Positions 62,890-64,000 of a DNA stretch of 64,000 bases are shown here, piece after piece. This DNA is from Promicromonospora sp042731755. Its GTDB lineage: Bacteria > Actinomycetota > Actinomycetes > Actinomycetales > Cellulomonadaceae. The number at the start of each line of letters is the position of its first letter. The stretch's first letter is position 1. The notes under the pieces are model-generated. The model searched no databases. It saw nothing but the letters and a program-made list of their open reading frames with translations, and had not been told where the DNA came from. The stretch is from contig NZ_JBHWLR010000016.1 in the NCBI RefSeq assembly GCF_042731755.1, positions 62,001-126,000 of the forward strand. The letters run 5' to 3'. A program made the position numbers and the translations under genes.

Positions 62890-62924
62890 CAGAGGGTCGC
62901 AGGTTCGAATCCTGTCACCCCGAC
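62890..62924 (+). repeat. attR: 35-bp copy of the tRNA-Pro 3' end
   Basis: Exact 35-bp duplicate of 18965-18999 but without the 5' half of the tRNA, so it is a tRNA fragment, not a gene. It marks the right boundary of the island. Confidence 0.9.
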
Positions 62925-62932
62925 CAGCGAGA

Positions 62933-62966
62933 ACACGGTGGGGGAGTAGTTCGCTCCCCACCGTGT
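62933..62966 (+). terminator. Displaced tRNA-Pro terminator
   Basis: 11-bp stem ACACGGTGGGG / CCCCACCGTGT with a 12-nt loop, 8 bp beyond attR. In the uninterrupted chromosome it would directly follow tRNA-Pro. Confidence 0.7.
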
Positions 62967-63036
62967 CCCCACCAGGCCCTGTTCATGCCCGCACCTGGTA
63001 GGCCTGTGTCAATTACTGGTGAGGCGGTGGCGCTGA

Positions 63037-63330
63037 GTGGCGGTGCAGATCGTGCTCTGCATGGTTGCGTTCTTCGGCGCCTTTGGCCTCATCGGGAGCG
63101 CCTTCAACGGGCACTTCTGGGGTTGGGGCAAGCCTGCGGGCAGGTGGCTCGGGATCGTCTTCAACGGGACCATGATGGCCCTTACTTTCGAGCGAGTTCT
63201 GGACGAGGGGATGCTCGTCGTCTGGACGGTGTTGGTGTTCGCAGGTACGGGGCTCGGCATTGCACTAGGCGTGAGAGACCTCAATGCTGCGCGCAATTCC
63301 GCTCAGGAGACCGCGGACCGGGTGGACTGA
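63037..63330 (+). CDS. Small membrane protein of unknown function
   Basis: 97 residues from GTG 63037. Two to three membrane segments (IVLCMVAFFGAFGLIGSAF; MLVVWTVLVFAGTGLGIAL) and a short charged C-terminus. No family recognised. It is the first gene in the chromosome beyond the island. Confidence 0.55.
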   Translation: MAVQIVLCMVAFFGAFGLIGSAFNGHFWGWGKPAGRWLGIVFNGTMMALTFERVLDEGMLVVWTVLVFAGTGLGIALGVRDLNAARNSAQETADRVD

Positions 63331-63475
63331 CGGTTTCGATGGCTGCAACTGAATAGCACTCCGCCGCTCGGTTTACAGCACAGTGCCTCCGGCGGGCACC
63401 AACCCCGCGGATATCGAGGAACTCGCCGGCTGAGATCCCTGCGCCCGCCCTGATGCCTGATGGCAGGATGTCGCC

Positions 63476-63802
63476 GTGGTTGGTGTCTCGGTAGCTTGGG
63501 AGCACGGTCCGTCGGGGCGAGTGGTCTGCGCAAAGCTGGCGGCTGATTCCTGGGAGATCAACGTGCGTGGCGCTCGTAGCGACCTGACACGCCTGACCCA
63601 GATCCGCGAGGCGGACTGGCTGAGCCGCCGAAGCCTCAGAGCCGGGCTGGTCGCGGGGGCTCCCGTGTTCTGGTCGTTCGCCGACGGTCAAGTGTCTCTC
63701 CTCGTGGGCGAGGACGATGAAGTCTGGGACGTCGCGGTCAGCGTCCCCGTCGAGGTCGTCGACGAGTTGGCGCAAGCGGTCGGGCGTCTTGCGGAACCCT
63801 GA
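63476..63802 (+). CDS. Small protein of unknown function
   Basis: 108 residues from GTG 63476. Predicted mostly beta strands (VSVAWEHGPSGRVVCAKLAADSWEINVRG) and a C-terminal amphipathic helix (VPVEVVDELAQAVGRLA). No signal, membrane segment or known motif. Nothing around it indicates a role. Confidence 0.5.
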   Translation: MVGVSVAWEHGPSGRVVCAKLAADSWEINVRGARSDLTRLTQIREADWLSRRSLRAGLVAGAPVFWSFADGQVSLLVGEDDEVWDVAVSVPVEVVDELAQAVGRLAEP

Positions 63803-64000
63803 CGCTTGGGCACCTGTGCCCACCCACACCGAGCATGTTGAAACGGGCCGTGACGAGTTCCGGGCGCTGCACGCCCTCCCACTGCACCCATACGCCTTCG
63901 GGCATCCGCTAACCTCCCGCTATGGCACAACCGGCTAGCCGTGGGCCTGGGGCAGTAGCCGGCCCTGGATGCTCCCGATGACGTTTCGCCACCCCACCGA

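Noticed and set aside
62884..62925. Second tRNA-Pro gene
   Set aside because: Only the 3' half is present; the acceptor 5' strand, D-arm and anticodon are missing, so it is an attachment-site duplicate.
1..64000. CRISPR array or intact prophage
   Set aside because: No regularly spaced direct repeats with unique spacers, no Cas genes, and no phage structural, packaging or replication genes were seen.

Overview
The window is high-GC Gram-positive DNA. Family content (LacI/BTAD/LuxR regulators, twin-arginine secreted hydrolases, an LAxTG-anchored surface protein, sugar ABC importers) points to an actinobacterium, probably Micrococcales and perhaps Promicromonosporaceae or Cellulomonadaceae. The assignment below class rests on gene content only. 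The assembly is draft: there is a 10-N gap at 49545-49554 inside homopolymer noise, and two otherwise intact genes carry single-base frameshifts.

Region 1 (1-7992) looks like one end of an integrative element inserted at the 3' end of a tRNA-Gly gene (7993-8063). A tyrosine integrase and a tandem-HTH excisionase-like protein lie next to the tRNA. Farther in is a control region with four palindromic repeats and a cluster of GTGCGC palindromes. The cargo looks like defence: the C-terminus of an N6-adenine methyltransferase/specificity protein, a PD-(D/E)XK endonuclease, a membrane-tailed unknown, a DUF3883 nuclease-like protein, and, overlapping it by 4 bp, an 8-oxoguanine-glycosylase-fold protein that may be related to the anti-phage glycosylase Brig1.

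Region 2 (7993-18924) looks like ordinary chromosome. It has a LysR/EamA divergent pair and a sugar catabolic locus: GH127 beta-L-arabinofuranosidase, solute-binding lipoprotein and two permeases, facing a LacI regulator and a five-bladed-propeller glycosidase. One permease is frameshifted. A lipoprotein gene and tRNA-Pro follow.

Region 3 (18965-62924) is bounded by a perfect 35-bp direct repeat of the tRNA-Pro 3' end, so it is very probably a 44-kb genomic island. Only a truncated excisionase remains at its left end and no integrase is present. The hairpin that would have terminated the tRNA now lies just beyond the right repeat. The island carries a twin-arginine alginate-lyase-like protein, a modular peptidoglycan amidase, an AfsR-type BTAD regulator, several one-regulator/one-effector cassettes (TetR, XRE-cupin, LysR, MarR, PadR, two-component), two MFS exporters, a PHP phosphoesterase, and a central block around a 1669-residue cell-wall-anchored adhesin with eleven Ig-like repeats. 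Three full-length paralogous LuxR-type ATPase regulators sit around the adhesin, and fragments of further copies lie at 38150-38275 and 61277-61362. Remnants of a small convergent partner gene and of a helicase N-terminal (Mrr-like) domain accompany several copies, which shows repeated segmental duplication and decay.

Region 4 (62925-64000) is chromosome again, with two small unknown genes.
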